Source: Deltaproteobacteria bacterium (GTDB lineage Bacteria; Myxococcota_A; UBA796; SXON01). From it: DNA of 64,000 nt. Where the stretch lies: contig CANKTH010000003.1 in the NCBI GenBank assembly GCA_947486185.1, forward strand, positions 1 to 64,000, read 5' to 3'. The notes under the pieces are model-generated. The model did not search any database. It had not been told where the DNA came from and was given only the letters and a program-made list of their open reading frames with translations. Positions 45,343 through 54,570 of this stretch are shown piece by piece; the first letter of the stretch is position 1, and the number at the start of each line of letters is the position of its first letter. A program made the position numbers and the translations under genes.

Positions 45343-47325
45343 TCATAACCAACCCAGGCGGGCCAGCTCGTCCCCGATCCACCCGGCCAGTCGACGATGA
45401 CCGGGCACGGTGAGGTGACAGTCGTCCAGGAAGTCGTCCGGGTCGCCGCTCTCAAAAAAACGGGTCGCGGCGTCCAGGCTCGCGACCTTGCCCTGCCAGC
45501 GCTCGTCTGCGGCGAGCCGTTGGAGAAGCTCGGTATACGGTGCCATCGGCACCGGGTCGGGATGGAGGGCCTCGGTCACCAGCAACACCCGGTTGTCCCG
45601 CGCGGTCGCGACGTCCAGGATCGCGCGGAGGTTCACCTCTGCGTCCGAGAGCGGCACCGCGACCATGCCCTCGCCGTCTCGAAGCGACAGGATCATATGC
45701 TTGAATCCTACGTAAAGCCGGTATCGGTTGAGCAGCTCACGCGGGCCCGCGAAGAGATCCGGTTGCGCGCCGGTCAGGTACCGGCTGTAGAGCTCTCGAT
45801 AGGTCACCGGTGCAGTGGACAACAGATCGTTGTGTCCGAGATAGATCACCAATGTATCCGGGTCGAGGTTCTCGATCTGGCTCTCGACATACAGTCGGAT
45901 GTGGAGGCTGTTCCAGCCACCGACGCCCTGGTTCACCACCTGCCAGGGATGGTCGGTCGCCTGGAGCTGCTCCTCCAACGCTTTCGGCCAGAACCAGCGT
46001 AGATCATCCATTTGAAAAGCACCGCCGGTGCTCGACCCCCCCAAGGCCACCAACCGCTGATGCAGCTTGCTGGGTGCGGGCGGGCGTACCGGAAAACTGT
46101 TGTCTGGATAGGTTCGATACTCCTTGAGCTCGAGGAGCGCCTGGAACTCCGAGGTCGCCCTGACCCAGCCCGAGGTACGGGTCCACAAGGTGTGGTCGCC
46201 GATCCTACGGATACCGTACTCGGCGACGCCCAGCAGCGCCACGGTCAGCATCAAGGACAGGGCGGGCCGATACGGGGTCGGCCGCAGGTTGACCCGGAAG
46301 AGCAGCGTGAGGAGCGGCGGAATCCCGCCGAGCAACGCCCATGCGGCAAGGCTCCCGCCGATCGCCCGACCGTAAGCGGCGATGCCGATCCCGAATCCGA
46401 GCCCGATGAGCGCTGAGGCGGCGGTGGGCAGGCGCCGCGCCGCGATCGCAAGCCCAAGGATCAACGCGGGGATACCCCCGAAGAGCAGCGGTCCGAAGCT
46501 CTCCGGCACGTCGACGAGGCGGAGCGCGTCCAGGTTGCCGCGCAGGGGCTGCTGACCGAGCAGCAAGGTGGGAACAGCAAAAACCAGGAGCGGCGCGAGG
46601 CTGGGCAGCAAGAGTCCCAGCGCCGCGCCCGCGGCTGCGGCTGCCCACCCAGACCGACTGTTCTGAGTAAAATCCTCCTCGAAGATGCGGCCCTCGGACT
46701 CGAAGCGCGCGTGATGGATCTGGACACGCCGGACGCCGCTCGTGATCGAGAACGCCCCTTCGGCTGCCCAGCGCCCGGCGCAGGCCATCACGGGCTCACC
46801 ATCGATCTCCACGTCCACCCCGCGGCCGGGCGAGACCTTGAGCCTGAGCGTGAAGTCTGCCGGGGGCGCGGGAGCCGACGTCGGAGAACAGGTCATCTCG
46901 TAGCCGACCACCGACTGGCGCGCCGAACGATCCACCAGGATCGAGACGCCGGACTCGCCGCTGTGGTTCATCGGCGCGCCGACGATCCCCTCGTCCCGTT
47001 CGCGCACGGGCGCGTCGGCTGCGCGTAGGCGCTGACCCAAGCGCACCCGGAGCTGGCCGCCGTCGGGCACGGTCGCCCGGAGCTGGACGATGCCGTCCGT
47101 GAGCCGAAATCGGGGCTCGGCCGCGCGGCGCCCCCAGAGGTCGAGCGCTGCCGGGCTCAGGAGCAGGGGCCCGGCGAGCGCGGCGGTCTCGACGGGAACC
47201 ACGCGCATTCGGTAGTTCCAACGTTCCGGATCTACCTCCGGGGCTGCACCGATGACCGCTGCCCACACGGCGTGGGCGAACACCGCGCCGGCCGATGCCG
47301 ATATCAACCGTCGGGGCCAGGACAT
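45343..47325 (-). CDS. Large membrane SGNH hydrolase
   Basis: About 660 residues from ATG 47325. A first membrane helix is followed by a beta-rich periplasmic domain (residues about 40-230: ARFESEGRIFEEDF-type concanavalin-like fold), a block of five or six membrane helices (about 235-345), then a C-terminal SGNH hydrolase: VALGGSSTGG (Ser), NQGVGGWNS, YLGHNDLLS and FLDDCHLTVPGHRRLAGWI (Asp, His). The start overlaps the end of pepF by 22 nt. It likely edits acyl groups on an envelope polysaccharide together with the neighbouring SGNH protein and the multispanning protein. Confidence 0.85.
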   Translation of the reverse strand: MSWPRRLISASAGAVFAHAVWAAVIGAAPEVDPERWNYRMRVVPVETAALAGPLLLSPAALDLWGRRAAEPRFRLTDGIVQLRATVPDGGQLRVRLGQRLRAADAPVRERDEGIVGAPMNHSGESGVSILVDRSARQSVVGYEMTCSPTSAPAPPADFTLRLKVSPGRGVDVEIDGEPVMACAGRWAAEGAFSITSGVRRVQIHHARFESEGRIFEEDFTQNSRSGWAAAAAGAALGLLLPSLAPLLVFAVPTLLLGQQPLRGNLDALRLVDVPESFGPLLFGGIPALILGLAIAARRLPTAASALIGLGFGIGIAAYGRAIGGSLAAWALLGGIPPLLTLLFRVNLRPTPYRPALSLMLTVALLGVAEYGIRRIGDHTLWTRTSGWVRATSEFQALLELKEYRTYPDNSFPVRPPAPSKLHQRLVALGGSSTGGAFQMDDLRWFWPKALEEQLQATDHPWQVVNQGVGGWNSLHIRLYVESQIENLDPDTLVIYLGHNDLLSTAPVTYRELYSRYLTGAQPDLFAGPRELLNRYRLYVGFKHMILSLRDGEGMVAVPLSDAEVNLRAILDVATARDNRVLLVTEALHPDPVPMAPYTELLQRLAADERWQGKVASLDAATRFFESGDPDDFLDDCHLTVPGHRRLAGWIGDELARLGWL

Positions 47326-49136
47326 AGCCGAAGGTAGCACGCCCAGGCGCTCTCCGTGACCCCGGGATAGCCCCCGGTCGCCGCGAGGTAGTCCGCCAGC
47401 ATCGGCTCCAAGCGCCGCACGCCGGGGAGCCAGGTCGCGGGATCCTCGAGGTCAAGCCCGAGCTCCTCCTTCGCGATCTTCTCCGCCGACTCCGAGCCGG
47501 TGCGCGCCAACAGGCGCTCCCACGCTGCCTCACCCTGGGGTCCGAGCGGTCGGAGCTGCGCGTAGACCAAGGACGAGAACAGGTAGCCAAATGTGTAAGG
47601 GAAGTTGTAGAAGGCCAGGCCGCCGATAAAGAAGTGTAGCTTGTTACACCAGAACAGGCGATCCACCTCACCCACCGACTCCCCGTACCAGCTCCGCAAG
47701 ATCGCCTCGGTAGACGCCGAGAGCGCCCCCGGGTCCAGCGGACCGTCACGCCGTTGGCGGTAGAAGCTCTGCTCGATGTCCACCCGAGCGGGCACGTTCA
47801 CCAGAAAAGCCAGGGCCGTAGTCAGCTCTTCGTCGAGGAGCCGCAAACGTACGGCAGGCTCTTTCGCGCGCGCCATCGCCGCTTCACGGACGATGATCTC
47901 GCCGAAGGTCGAGGCGGTCTCGGCCAGCGTCATCGGCAGCCGCTGACGCGCGGGCGGCTCCCGGAACAGCACCTCGGCGTGAAAGGCGTGACCGAGCTCA
48001 TGCGCGAGGGTCGAGACGCTCTTCATCGAGTCGCCCCAGGTCATGAAGATGCGGCTCTCCTTCCGGAGCGGGAAACCGGTGCAGAATCCGCCGCCCCGTT
48101 TACCCGGCCGGTCTTCCGTCTCCACCCAGCGGCCGTCGAAGGCCCGGGCAGCGAAACGTTCCATCGCCGGGGAGAAGGAGCGGAACTGGTCAAGGACGAA
48201 GCTCTGCGCGTCGGCGTAGGCGATCTTGCCGTCGCCCTTCCCGATCGGCGCGTGAATGTCACACCAGTCGAGCTTAGGGACGCCGAGAAACCGCGCCTTG
48301 GCAGCCAGATAACGATGGAGCATCGGCCCGGCGGCGCGCGCCGCGTCCATCATCGCGTGGAGCGTCGCCTCGGTGATGCGGGCGCCAAAAAGCCACTCGT
48401 CCATTGGCTTGATACCACGCCGATCATTCAGCGTCTGGCGCGCGCCGGTGATGTGGGTGAGGATGGTGGCGCAGGTCGGAGCGACGCCCTGCCAGGCCTG
48501 AGTCCAGGCGTCAAATCCGCGGCGTCGTACGCCCGCGTCTTCGTCAAAGAACAGGTTGAAGGTCTGGGACGCCGACAGGGTCTCAGGGCCGCGGCCGCGG
48601 TCGACCGTGGTGGTCAGGCCGCCGGTCGCGACATCATAGAGCTGCCCCCAGGCGAGCACCCCGTCGCGCGCCAGCTCCGTGGCCAGGGCGTCTTCTCCTT
48701 CTGGGAGCCTGAAGCGGCGCTCCGCGCGCTTCTCCTCCAACATCGTGACCATGTGAGCCAGCGCGGGCTCGGCGGTGAGCGCGCGAAAGCTCTCGTCCGA
48801 CATGAAGGCCAGCCGCGCGCTGGGCACCACCCAGGCCCGCGCCGCCCGCGCGCCCAGGTCCGTCACCAGCGCCTCGGCGCGTTGCGCCTCGACGGAGGTG
48901 CTGTCGGCCGACGCGTGACAGCCGGCGAAGGAGCCCAGCTGCTCGAGGGCGGGCGATAGGCCCTCCAGATCCAGAAGCAGTTGGCCAAAGAGCGCCGGCT
49001 CGGGCTCGGTCGGGAGGGCGTCGGCGCGGCGGCACAGTTCTGCCACCCGGCTCATCGCCGCGCGCAGGGGGTCGCTGAAGGCCGCGGCCGCCGGGCCGCC
49101 CGCGTAGATGCTGTCGAGATCCCAGGTTTGTTCCAT
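47304..49136 (-). CDS. pepF: M3 family oligoendopeptidase F
   Basis: 610 residues. The zinc site is SVSTLAHELGHAFHAEVLF (HExxH plus the downstream Glu in LPMTLAETASTFGE), and the C-terminal HFFIGGLAFYNFPYTFGYLFSSLVYAQL is typical of PepF. It is a cytoplasmic metallopeptidase that cleaves oligopeptides. The ATG overlaps the speA stop as TGATG; a GTG one codon earlier is equally possible. Confidence 0.93.
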   Translation of the reverse strand: MEQTWDLDSIYAGGPAAAAFSDPLRAAMSRVAELCRRADALPTEPEPALFGQLLLDLEGLSPALEQLGSFAGCHASADSTSVEAQRAEALVTDLGARAARAWVVPSARLAFMSDESFRALTAEPALAHMVTMLEEKRAERRFRLPEGEDALATELARDGVLAWGQLYDVATGGLTTTVDRGRGPETLSASQTFNLFFDEDAGVRRRGFDAWTQAWQGVAPTCATILTHITGARQTLNDRRGIKPMDEWLFGARITEATLHAMMDAARAAGPMLHRYLAAKARFLGVPKLDWCDIHAPIGKGDGKIAYADAQSFVLDQFRSFSPAMERFAARAFDGRWVETEDRPGKRGGGFCTGFPLRKESRIFMTWGDSMKSVSTLAHELGHAFHAEVLFREPPARQRLPMTLAETASTFGEIIVREAAMARAKEPAVRLRLLDEELTTALAFLVNVPARVDIEQSFYRQRRDGPLDPGALSASTEAILRSWYGESVGEVDRLFWCNKLHFFIGGLAFYNFPYTFGYLFSSLVYAQLRPLGPQGEAAWERLLARTGSESAEKIAKEELGLDLEDPATWLPGVRRLEPMLADYLAATGGYPGVTESAWACYLRLCPGPDG

Positions 49137-51028
49137 CACTCCTCCAGATAGGTATAGCCCTCGAGGCCGCGCTGATACGCTTCCATCAGCGTCTTGGTCT
49201 CGTCCATCGTCATACGTCCCTCTTTGAGGGCCTTTTCGCTCGCGCGGCGTACCACCCGAACCAGATCGGCCTTCCGGAACTGGACATAGTTGAGCACGTC
49301 CGCCACCGTGTCGCCTTCGATCACATGGTCGATGCTGTAGGAGCCGTCCTCCGCCAGCGACACGTGAACGGCGTTGGTGTCTCCGAAAAGGTTATGAAGG
49401 TCGCCGAGAATTTCTTGGTACGCGCCCACGAGGAACACGCCGAGAATGTAGGGTTCGCCCATGAGCGGATGAAGATCCAACACATCCTTCACGTCACGCA
49501 GGTCGATGAACCGGTCGATCTTGCCGTCGCTATCGCAGGTGATGTCGGCGATGATACCCTTACGTGAAGGCTTTTCGCGATGCCGGTGGATGGGCATGAT
49601 AGGGAAGAGCTGGTCGACCGCCCAGGAGTCGGGGGCCGACTGGAAGACGGAGAAATTGCCGAAGTAGAAGTCGGCCATCGCCCGCTCCAGACCCTCCAGC
49701 TCGTCGGGCACGTAGTCGAGAGAACGGACCACGTGCAGGATCTTCGAGCAGATCTGCCAGAAAAGGGTCTCGCATCGCGCGCGCTGCTCGAGATCGAGCA
49801 GGCTCAGGTTGAAGCGGCTCAACACCTCCTCTTTGGCGGCGAGCGCGTCGTGGTAGGCCTCCTGGAAGTTCTTACGTGTGACGCCGTCCCGGATCTCGCG
49901 CAGCTCCTGGATCACGTCCGGATCGTCGTCGTCCACCGCCGGGTCTTCGTTGACCACCTGCTCGCTCACCCCCAACACGTTGAACACGAGGACCGAGTGA
50001 TGCGCGGCGGTCGCGCGCCCGGACTCGGTGATGATGTGGGGGTGCGGCACGTTGGCCTCGTCGCAGGCCTCGGCGAGGAAAGCGACAATATCGGCGGCGT
50101 ACTCGTCGACCGTGTAGTTGACCGAGGACTCGAAGTTGGTGCGGCTGCCGTCGTAGTCCACCCCGAGCCCGCCGCCGACGTCGAAGTACTTCATCGGGAC
50201 GCCCATCTTGTAGAGCGCGCAGAAGATCCGCGTCGCCTCCCGAAGCGCACCTTTTACCGACCGGATCGCGCTGATCTGGGAGCCGATGTGGAAGTGGAGC
50301 ATCTGGAGGCAGTCCAACATGCCGTGGTCTGTCAAGAACTTCACGCCGTCCACCATCTCGCGCACGGTGAGCCCGAACTTGGCGCGGTCTCCTGCGCTGC
50401 CCTCCCAGCGTCCGGAACCTTTGCTCGCCAGCTTGGCCCGCATGCCGATCACGGGCCGCACGCCGGTCCGGGCGCTGATCTCGGCCACGAGCTTGAGCTC
50501 GGTGAACTTCTCAATCACGATGATCGGCGTACGGCCGAGCTTCTGGGCGAGGAGCGCGGTCTCGATGAACTCGGAGTCTTTGTAGCCGTTACACACGATC
50601 AGCGCTTCGGGATCGTCGTTGAGCGCCAGGACGATGAGGAGCTCGGGCTTGGAGCCCGCTTCGAGGCCCATGTGATAAGGGGCGGCAAAGCGGACGATAT
50701 CCTCGACGAGGTGCCGCTCCTGGTTGACCTTGATCGGGTAGACGCCGCGATAGCTGCCCTTGTAGCCGTAGCTGTGGATCGCCTTGTGAAAGGCGGTGGC
50801 CAGCGTTCGTACGCGAAAAGCGAGGATGTCGGTAAAACGAAGCAGGATCGGCAGCTGGATGCCGCGCGCCTGCAGGTCGTCCACCAGGGTTTTCATGTCA
50901 ATCGCGTCGTGGCGCGGACCGGCGGGCGTCACCTCGACGTTGCCGGCATCGTTGATTCGGAAGAAATCACGCCCCCAATTCCGGACGTTGTACAGCTCGG
51001 CGCTGTCCTGGACGTTCCAACCACGCAT
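49136..51028 (-). CDS. speA: Biosynthetic arginine decarboxylase
   Basis: 630 residues, as expected for SpeA. The PLP lysine lies in GVYPIKVNQERHLVEDI; further landmarks are GLEAGSKPEL, LHFHIGSQISAI, YFDVGGGLGVDYDGS, the long insertion after TRKNFQEAYHDA, and SVFQSAPDSWAVDQLFPIMPIHRH near the substrate Asp. It converts arginine to agmatine, feeding polyamine synthesis. It starts an operon with pepF and the SGNH genes. No agmatinase or agmatine deiminase gene is in the window. Confidence 0.97.
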   Translation of the reverse strand: MRGWNVQDSAELYNVRNWGRDFFRINDAGNVEVTPAGPRHDAIDMKTLVDDLQARGIQLPILLRFTDILAFRVRTLATAFHKAIHSYGYKGSYRGVYPIKVNQERHLVEDIVRFAAPYHMGLEAGSKPELLIVLALNDDPEALIVCNGYKDSEFIETALLAQKLGRTPIIVIEKFTELKLVAEISARTGVRPVIGMRAKLASKGSGRWEGSAGDRAKFGLTVREMVDGVKFLTDHGMLDCLQMLHFHIGSQISAIRSVKGALREATRIFCALYKMGVPMKYFDVGGGLGVDYDGSRTNFESSVNYTVDEYAADIVAFLAEACDEANVPHPHIITESGRATAAHHSVLVFNVLGVSEQVVNEDPAVDDDDPDVIQELREIRDGVTRKNFQEAYHDALAAKEEVLSRFNLSLLDLEQRARCETLFWQICSKILHVVRSLDYVPDELEGLERAMADFYFGNFSVFQSAPDSWAVDQLFPIMPIHRHREKPSRKGIIADITCDSDGKIDRFIDLRDVKDVLDLHPLMGEPYILGVFLVGAYQEILGDLHNLFGDTNAVHVSLAEDGSYSIDHVIEGDTVADVLNYVQFRKADLVRVVRRASEKALKEGRMTMDETKTLMEAYQRGLEGYTYLEE

Positions 51029-51121
51029 GGCACCCCCGAATGCGGCGCCTGTTTACCCGAAGCGGCGGCTTTTCGCTCGTCTCGATGTAGCCCTCACGCG
51101 GCGCCCGGCTACACTGCCCGG

Positions 51122-52261
51122 ATGCTCGAACTGCTCCTCCTCACCGGGTGTATCGAGACGGGCGGGGTGGTAGCCTCCAAGTCCGATACGACGACCACGG
51201 ACTCTACCTACACCCCCTACTATACGCCGTCGACCACCGATACCGACGGGGACCTCGACGATGACGGCTACACCCCGGAAGACGGGGACTGTGACGACGA
51301 CAACGTGCTCGTGAGTCCGGCTCGAGAAGAGGATCCGGAAGACAACCTGGATAATGACTGCGACGGGCGCACCGATGAGGTGTGGGCCGGTGTCACCGCG
51401 GCGATGATGGACACCGAGGGCGTCTCGGATCTGGTCACGCTCGACACCTTGGGGGAGGAGCTGGACAGCGTCCGGGTAGGCGGCGACTGTATGCCCAACT
51501 TCCTCGCGGCATATGGTTCGGGCTGGGTCGCGTCGGGCGCGGTGATGATGCCCGGCGCCGGAGTCGACGAGGTGGCCGTCCCGGTGGTGATGCACATCGA
51601 CGAAGAAGGCGATTGTACGCCCCTCGCGGAGTTTTCTGACCCCGACGAGTACCCCTACGGGGTCTACGGGGTCGCGACGACGCCGGACGGCCGTATCTTC
51701 GCCACCACCGTAGGGGCGCTCCACGAGATCGACCTCGCGGGGAGTCTGAGCACCGTCGCGGAGTGGGTGTGCAATCTGGACGATCCCGACGTCCATGAGG
51801 CGGCGGTGACCGGCCTCGTCTGGGACCTGAAGACCGGCACCTTGGGGCTTTTTGACTACTTCGGCGGCTTCGCCACCTGGGACGAAACAACGGGGCTCAA
51901 CCTCTTGCTCAAGGGAGACATCGAGTACCCGGCCATCACCACGTTTACGGGTACGGTGAAGGATGGCGGCGATTTTTTTGCGCCGGGGGTCGACACCGTG
52001 ACCGGGGATTATGGGCTCTACCGCTTCGATCGCGACGGCGCCGCGTGGGAGCTCGGCCAGACATGGACCGCCTCCGACTGGGCGCCTTCTATGTTGGCGA
52101 TCAACAGTGACACCGGGGACGGCTACGTCACCGCCAACCGGGGCGCGTACCAGACCGTCTGGCGGCTGAACGTCGCGACGGGAGTCCAGGCCGACTTCTA
52201 TCAGACCCAGTCCGGCTCGACCCGCAGCTTCGCCGGCATCATCTCGAACTATGACGAGTAG
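51122..52261 (+). CDS. Lipoprotein with MopE motif and a possible beta-propeller domain
   Basis: ATG at 51122 gives 379 residues; the lipobox is LLLTGC. A Thr/Tyr/Asp-rich linker leads to one MopE-type unit (DGYTPEDGDCDD...EEDPEDNLDNDCDGRTDE). Residues about 85-379 contain regular strands ending in aromatic/Gly motifs (GVYGVATTPDGRIFATTVGALHEIDL; VTGLVWDLKTGTLGLFDYFGGFATWDE; TGDYGLYRFDRDG; GYVTANRGAYQTVWRLN) that look like propeller blades. Secreted and lipid anchored; ligand unknown. Its stop overlaps a tiny membrane protein. Confidence 0.85.
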   Translation: MLELLLLTGCIETGGVVASKSDTTTTDSTYTPYYTPSTTDTDGDLDDDGYTPEDGDCDDDNVLVSPAREEDPEDNLDNDCDGRTDEVWAGVTAAMMDTEGVSDLVTLDTLGEELDSVRVGGDCMPNFLAAYGSGWVASGAVMMPGAGVDEVAVPVVMHIDEEGDCTPLAEFSDPDEYPYGVYGVATTPDGRIFATTVGALHEIDLAGSLSTVAEWVCNLDDPDVHEAAVTGLVWDLKTGTLGLFDYFGGFATWDETTGLNLLLKGDIEYPAITTFTGTVKDGGDFFAPGVDTVTGDYGLYRFDRDGAAWELGQTWTASDWAPSMLAINSDTGDGYVTANRGAYQTVWRLNVATGVQADFYQTQSGSTRSFAGIISNYDE

Positions 52262-52412
52262 CCCGGCCCCCCCGGACTCTTCGGCCTTGAGGCTGGTCAA
52301 GGTCTCGCTCGCGGGGCTTGTGTTGTTTTTCGTGTTGGTCGGCGCCGGGCCGTACGTCGAGGCGCCGCTCGCGGCGATGATCGACCGGATTGAGGCCCGA
52401 TGGTTCCGCTGA
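52251..52412 (+). CDS. Small single-span membrane protein (53 aa)
   Basis: ATG at 52251 overlaps the end of the MopE lipoprotein gene by 11 nt, and its TGA overlaps the next gene by 13 nt. The 53 residues hold one hydrophobic segment at about 14-34 (LRLVKVSLAGLVLFFVLVGAG) flanked by a basic residue, with a charged tail ending RIEARWFR. Third-position GC bias and the double overlap argue that it is real and co-translated with the prepilin peptidase. The family is unknown. Confidence 0.65.
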   Translation: MTSSPAPPDSSALRLVKVSLAGLVLFFVLVGAGPYVEAPLAAMIDRIEARWFR

Positions 52413-52882
52413 GCTTCGGGGATGCTCTGCTCGGGGTGCTCTTGGTGGTGGCCAACCTCACGGACCTTCGCACCCAGAAGATAAAGAACTGGCTCACTTT
52501 TCCGGTAGCGGCCGGTGGGCTCGTCTGGGCGTCGGCCACCCCGCCGTGGCACGACGGCGTCCTCGGTTTTGGGGCGGCCGCGGCGACCGCGATCCCCGGC
52601 TGGCGTTTTGGTGGGGCGATCCGCGCCGGAGACGTCAAGATGTTGATCGCAGCGGGCACCATCCTCGGACCGGAGGCCGCGATTCGAGCGGTGTTGTTCA
52701 CATACGCCCTGGGGATCCCCTACGGGCTGGTGGTGCTCGCGCTCCGAGGTCGGCTCACACGACTCGTCAGCTTCTACCAACAGCGGGGCGCGGGGATGGA
52801 GCCGACGGTGGTGGCCTACGCGCCCGTGGTGAGCGCGGGGGTGCTGATCGCGCGGTTCACGGGCTGGATCGACCTCTGGTGA
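52400..52882 (+). CDS. A24 prepilin peptidase-like protein (CpaA/TadV type)
   Basis: 160 residues with about five hydrophobic segments. The two catalytic aspartates are visible: Asp22 in NLTDLRTQKIKNWL and Asp78 in GGAIRAGDVKML (GxGD-type motif). It lacks the N-terminal zinc/methyltransferase domain of PilD, so it is the short archaellin/Flp type that cuts prepilin leaders at the inner membrane. No prepilin or secretion gene adjoins it. It likely serves type IV or Tad-like pilins encoded elsewhere. Confidence 0.88.
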   Translation: MVPLSFGDALLGVLLVVANLTDLRTQKIKNWLTFPVAAGGLVWASATPPWHDGVLGFGAAAATAIPGWRFGGAIRAGDVKMLIAAGTILGPEAAIRAVLFTYALGIPYGLVVLALRGRLTRLVSFYQQRGAGMEPTVVAYAPVVSAGVLIARFTGWIDLW

Positions 52883-52889
52883 GCCACCC

Positions 52890-52988
52890 ATGAGGTGGGA
52901 GCGACTGCGGGCGATCGCGCGGCGCGACGTGCTGACCCGCATCGTCGCCTGGGGTGTCGCGGGCGGTTGGGAGCTCTTCAGAACGTGA
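52890..52988 (+). CDS. Possible short basic protein after the prepilin peptidase gene
   Basis: ATG at 52890, 8 nt after the peptidase stop, opens a 32-codon frame (MRWERLRAIARRDVLTRIVAW in part) and overlaps the terminal codons of the convergent lipoprotein gene by 11 nt. It is basic with amphipathic character. The position right behind a conserved small gene is the only support; it may be chance. Confidence 0.3.
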   Translation: MRWERLRAIARRDVLTRIVAWGVAGGWELFRT

Positions 52989-53865
52989 ACGTGGGCCCGC
53001 CGCTGAAGTGCGGCTCCACACCCTCATCCAATACAAACACGAGCCCCGCCTCTGCGCGTACGCCCACCGAGCCCCGCCACAGCGCGACCCCACCCACGGC
53101 CATTCCGGCGGGGCCGAAGTCGTCGATCAGGGAGACTCCGCCACGTAGGGCCACAAAAGGCCGAACCATTTCGCGAAAGCTGTAACCCGCCGCGACCCCG
53201 GCCAGCGGCATCACCGAGTACCGTTCCCGGGAGCCGAGCACGCCAAAGTCGGCGCCCACCACCGGTCCGCCCAGCGTCGCGCCAGCCCAGCCAGAGAGCC
53301 CGTTACCAAAAAGCAGGCTGAAGGCATTATGTGCGCCGCCGTCGCCCTTCTGGGCTCCTTGGTCGGGGTGCGAGCGCTGGCCAACGGTGCCGGCGCCGGG
53401 GGGCGGTGAGAGCCAGGCGAGTGGCGTCCAGGCGGCCGTCGCGCCCGGAGCGGGCGCGAGCGCGGTGCTACGAAGGCTGGTGATCCGGTAGGCCCGGCCG
53501 GTCACGGTGACACACTGCTCGTCGCCGTTGATCACCACCTCCGCGCGGATGCTGATGAGGTTGTCCGCGTCGGGGAGCTGGGCCAGGGCGTTGTACTTGG
53601 CTGCCTGGTAGACGATCGGATCGCCCATCCCGGGCTCGGCGCCGCCCAGCCCGGAGGCGAGCGCGAGCTCGGCGCTCTCCTTTGTCGAGGTTCCACACGC
53701 TTTTCCGGTTACGAGGCCGAGGAGCTCGTACTGCACCTCGGTCGGGTAGACTTGATCCGGGAGGATCGGCGGGTCTGCGGGGGTGAGCCAGGCCGGGGGG
53801 GGTGCTTTAGGTGCGCAGGCCACCACCCCGGCGAGCCACAGCAGGGGGTTCATCCAACGAAACAT
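52978..53865 (-). CDS. Lipoprotein with TGKACG...VTGRAYRI domain and C-terminal beta-barrel-like region
   Basis: 295 residues; lipobox LAGVVAC, then APKAPPPAW. Residues about 40-130 form a domain shared with the gene upstream (YELLGLVTGKACG, AAKYNALAQLPDADNLISIRA, QCVTVTGRAYRI). Residues 170-295 have alternating glycine and hydrophobic strands with a C-terminal GGPTFTF, like a small outer-membrane barrel or autotransporter-like sheet. Tandem duplication with the upstream gene is evident. Function unknown; the two Cys (TGKACG, EQCVTV) probably form a disulfide. Confidence 0.82.
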   Translation of the reverse strand: MFRWMNPLLWLAGVVACAPKAPPPAWLTPADPPILPDQVYPTEVQYELLGLVTGKACGTSTKESAELALASGLGGAEPGMGDPIVYQAAKYNALAQLPDADNLISIRAEVVINGDEQCVTVTGRAYRITSLRSTALAPAPGATAAWTPLAWLSPPPGAGTVGQRSHPDQGAQKGDGGAHNAFSLLFGNGLSGWAGATLGGPVVGADFGVLGSRERYSVMPLAGVAAGYSFREMVRPFVALRGGVSLIDDFGPAGMAVGGVALWRGSVGVRAEAGLVFVLDEGVEPHFSGGPTFTF

Positions 53866-53872
53866 TCGCGGC

Positions 53873-54388
53873 CTACTTCGGCGCGGGCGTGACTGACCCG
53901 CCGACGCTGGTTTGCGGCGCGGACGGCGTGACGGGCGCCGCGGGAGCGCTGGCTGGGGGTGGCGCGGTGGTTACCGGTGGCGCACCGACCGGTGGGGGGG
54001 CGGGCACCCCGTGGACGTCGACGCCCGCGGCCATACGACGAACCCGGTAGGCTCGGCCTGTGACGGTGACGCATTGGTCGTAGCCGTCGTTCTCCGACAT
54101 GACCCGGACATACATCAGGTTGTCGGCGCTCGGCATGGTCTCGAGCGCTTTGTACCGGGCGGCTTCGTAGATGCCGGGCAACAGGCCGACCACGCTGCCG
54201 CGGCCCGTCAACAGGTAATCCTGGATGTTGCCGCAAGCCTTTCCGGTCACGGCGCCGAGGATCTCGTACTCCACGTTGAGCGGGGGCAGGTCTTGCGGCG
54301 TGGGGTCCACCGAGGTCGGGGTACGATAAACCGTGGTCAGGGTAGGCATGCAGCCAACCAGGAGCATGAGGAGGGGGAGCGTCTTCAT
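53873..54388 (-). CDS. Lipoprotein, paralogue of the downstream gene
   Basis: ATG at 54388 with GAGG upstream gives 171 residues; lipobox LMLLVGC. The domain at about 30-125 repeats that of the next gene: YEILGAVTGKACG, AARYKALETMPSADNLMYVRV, YDQCVTVTGRAYRV. The remaining tail is a Pro/Ala-rich low-complexity stretch instead of a barrel. The two genes are 7 bp apart. The family is not one I can name; it is likely periplasmic. Confidence 0.8.
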   Translation of the reverse strand: MKTLPLLMLLVGCMPTLTTVYRTPTSVDPTPQDLPPLNVEYEILGAVTGKACGNIQDYLLTGRGSVVGLLPGIYEAARYKALETMPSADNLMYVRVMSENDGYDQCVTVTGRAYRVRRMAAGVDVHGVPAPPPVGAPPVTTAPPPASAPAAPVTPSAPQTSVGGSVTPAPK

Positions 54389-54570
54389 CACGTACCTCTG
54401 CGGTGTCAGGATCGGGAGCGCCGCCCATCGCGGGCCCGGGTGAGCAATATAGGGCGGCATGTCAGAACAGGAGAGGTCACGCGTACGCGCCGGGTCGATC
54501 GGCCCGTTGCCAACGCACCTATCGGCGGCACTGCAGTTTATTTCCAGCGTGGACCTTTGACGCGAGTGCT

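Noticed and set aside
49580..51121. Plus-strand open frame upstream of the MopE lipoprotein
   Set aside because: Antisense shadow of speA; the lipoprotein signal begins only at 51122.
53905..54010. Pro/Ala/Thr low-complexity tail as a possible frameshift region
   Set aside because: Third-position GC bias stays constant in the minus frame to the stop, so it is ordinary linker coding sequence.
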